A stretch of 64,000 nucleotides of DNA from Luteitalea sp. TBR-22 (lineage in GTDB: Bacteria; Acidobacteriota; Vicinamibacteria; Vicinamibacterales; Vicinamibacteraceae). The DNA lies in NCBI RefSeq assembly GCF_016865485.1, contig NZ_AP024452.1:5044501-5108500 (forward strand), written 5' to 3'. Each line of letters begins with the position of its first letter. Positions within the stretch are counted from its first letter, which is position 1. The notes beneath the pieces are model-generated. The model was not told the origin of the DNA. It ran no database searches and was given only the letters and a program-made list of their open reading frames with translations. A program made the position numbers and the translations under genes. Positions 63,150-64,000 of this stretch are shown piece after piece.

Positions 63150-64000
63150 TCAGGCTCCCGCTGCGACGGGTGACAGCACGCCGCCGCCGATGACGACCTG
63201 CCGCACCTTCAGGCGCGGGCTCAGCACGAGGACGTCGGCGCGCTTGCCCGGCGCGAGGCTGCCGATCTCGTCGGCCAGGCCCGTGCGCTCGGCGGGCGTG
63301 AGGCTCGCCATGCGGACGACGTCCCACAGCGGCGCCTTCGTCGCCGCCGCCATCGTCCGCACCATGTGGTCCATCCCCATCGAGGAACTCGCGAGTCCGC
63401 CACCTGGCGCCCGACCGACCCGGCCGTCGTGCTCGAAGTCGGTGCCCGTCCCCGCATGCCCGAACCGGTAGCGCCCAGGCGGCATGTCCACCGCACGGCT
63501 TGCATCGGTGACCAGCAGCAGGCGGCGCGGGCCGAGCATCCGATGGGCAAAGCGAAGGAGTTCCGGCGCGAGGTGCTGCCCGTCGGCGATCACCTCGGTG
63601 CTCATGTCCTCGTTCACGAGCACGTACTGCTCCATGCTGCCCTGCATCGGCGTGCCGAGCCGCGCACGGACCGACGCGACGCTGCTCATCGCGCACCAGA
63701 AGTGATCCACGTGGCGCATGCCTGCCGCGAACGCGCGCGCCATCTCCGCCCACGAGGCGTTCGAGTGCCCGCACGTCACCAGGCAGCCTTCCCGCGCCGC
63801 CTGGCGGAAGAACCTGTCGGCGCCGGGGAGTTCCGCGGCACAGGTTGCGATCCGCACCATCCCGGTCGCGAAGTAGCGCGCGAACTCCGCGCGTGTGGGG
63901 TCGCGACGCCCTGCCTCCGAGTGGCACCCCACCTTGTCGGGCGCGAAGAACGGGCCGTACAGGTGGATGCCCGCGATGCGCGCGCCCCGCGGCGGACCCG
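63150..64000 (-). CDS. N-acetylglucosamine-6-phosphate deacetylase-like amidohydrolase (5' end beyond window)
   Basis: At least 283 residues of an amidohydrolase whose N-terminus lies past 64000. IHLYGPFFAPDKVGCH corresponds to the NagA GIHLEGPF block with its metal/catalytic region. VTCGHSNASWAEM and HVDHFWCAMSS correspond to the GHS and HLFNAM metal motifs, the second altered. LLVTDAS holds the catalytic Asp, and the closing LAPGKRADVLVL is normal. It should deacetylate amino-sugar phosphates or a related amide. The altered HxxHxFxxM and YGP suggest a substrate shift from NagA. Confidence 0.8.
   Translation of the reverse strand, partial: GPPRGARIAGIHLYGPFFAPDKVGCHSEAGRRDPTRAEFARYFATGMVRIATCAAELPGADRFFRQAAREGCLVTCGHSNASWAEMARAFAAGMRHVDHFWCAMSSVASVRARLGTPMQGSMEQYVLVNEDMSTEVIADGQHLAPELLRFAHRMLGPRRLLLVTDASRAVDMPPGRYRFGHAGTGTDFEHDGRVGRAPGGGLASSSMGMDHMVRTMAAATKAPLWDVVRMASLTPAERTGLADEIGSLAPGKRADVLVLSPRLKVRQVVIGGGVLSPVAAGA

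Overview
The window reads as chromosomal DNA of a high-GC, Gram-negative soil-type bacterium, most likely Acidobacteriota of the Vicinamibacteria/Luteitalea kind. This is inferred from gene content, not a database match: a Ser/Thr kinase fused to a TolB-like propeller, a VWFA-related protein of the acidobacterial type, a Tricorn-like S41 protease, two secreted sulfatases, several secreted esterases, a PEP-CTERM protein and an Mla-type lipid transporter. No rRNA, CRISPR array or replication origin was seen.

Layout. 1-5.7 kb: tRNA-Arg(CCG) with duplicated 3' tails, a sulfatase, a lipase-like hydrolase, a PagL-like lipid A deacylase and an outer-membrane protein. 5.8-13.5 kb: kinase-propeller and secreted hydrolases separated by palindromic intergenic repeats. 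13.6-17.1 kb: Mla/MCE operon on the minus strand. 17.1-20.8 kb: a membrane-bound sigma-54 activator divergent from a PEP-CTERM gene that has its own -24/-12 promoter. 20.9-26.4 kb: a DUF1214 relic, small secreted proteins, a phospholipase D/AsmA pair and a GlsB-type protein. 26.6-30.6 kb: a RhaT-like transporter, an arylsulfatase and tRNA-Arg(TCG) with duplicated tails. 30.7-39.8 kb: Tricorn-like protease, PQQ dehydrogenase, HD-GYP-like protein and a DUF429 protein. 39.8-44.9 kb: a compact hoxFUYH operon (NAD-linked group 3d [NiFe] hydrogenase) with its maturation protease.

45.9-53.2 kb holds the most interesting region. A 7,026-bp element sits in the 3' end of tRNA-Lys(CTT), bounded by an 11-bp direct repeat. 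It carries a large serine recombinase whose reading frame ends inside the tRNA on the opposite strand, a small accessory protein, a translationally coupled pair of replication-relaxation-like proteins, and a lower-GC pair of secreted cargo proteins. All element genes run on the minus strand towards the tRNA. Removing the element on paper restores a 73-nt spacer between the tRNA and a duplicated tRNA tail, the same spacing seen at tRNA-Arg(TCG) and, within 2 nt, at tRNA-Arg(CCG). The window thus shows both an integrative element and an independent family of tRNA 3'-tail repeats that resembles, in layout, the tyrT repeats of E. coli.

53.2-64 kb: VWFA-related protein, a decayed toxin-antitoxin cluster (DUF433, truncated toxin/HicA relic, HicB), a secreted protein, a UvrA2-like ABC ATPase, a large beta-helix surface protein with tandem C-terminal repeats, a collapsed TAT-exported oxidoreductase pseudogene and a NagA-like deacetylase cut by the window edge.
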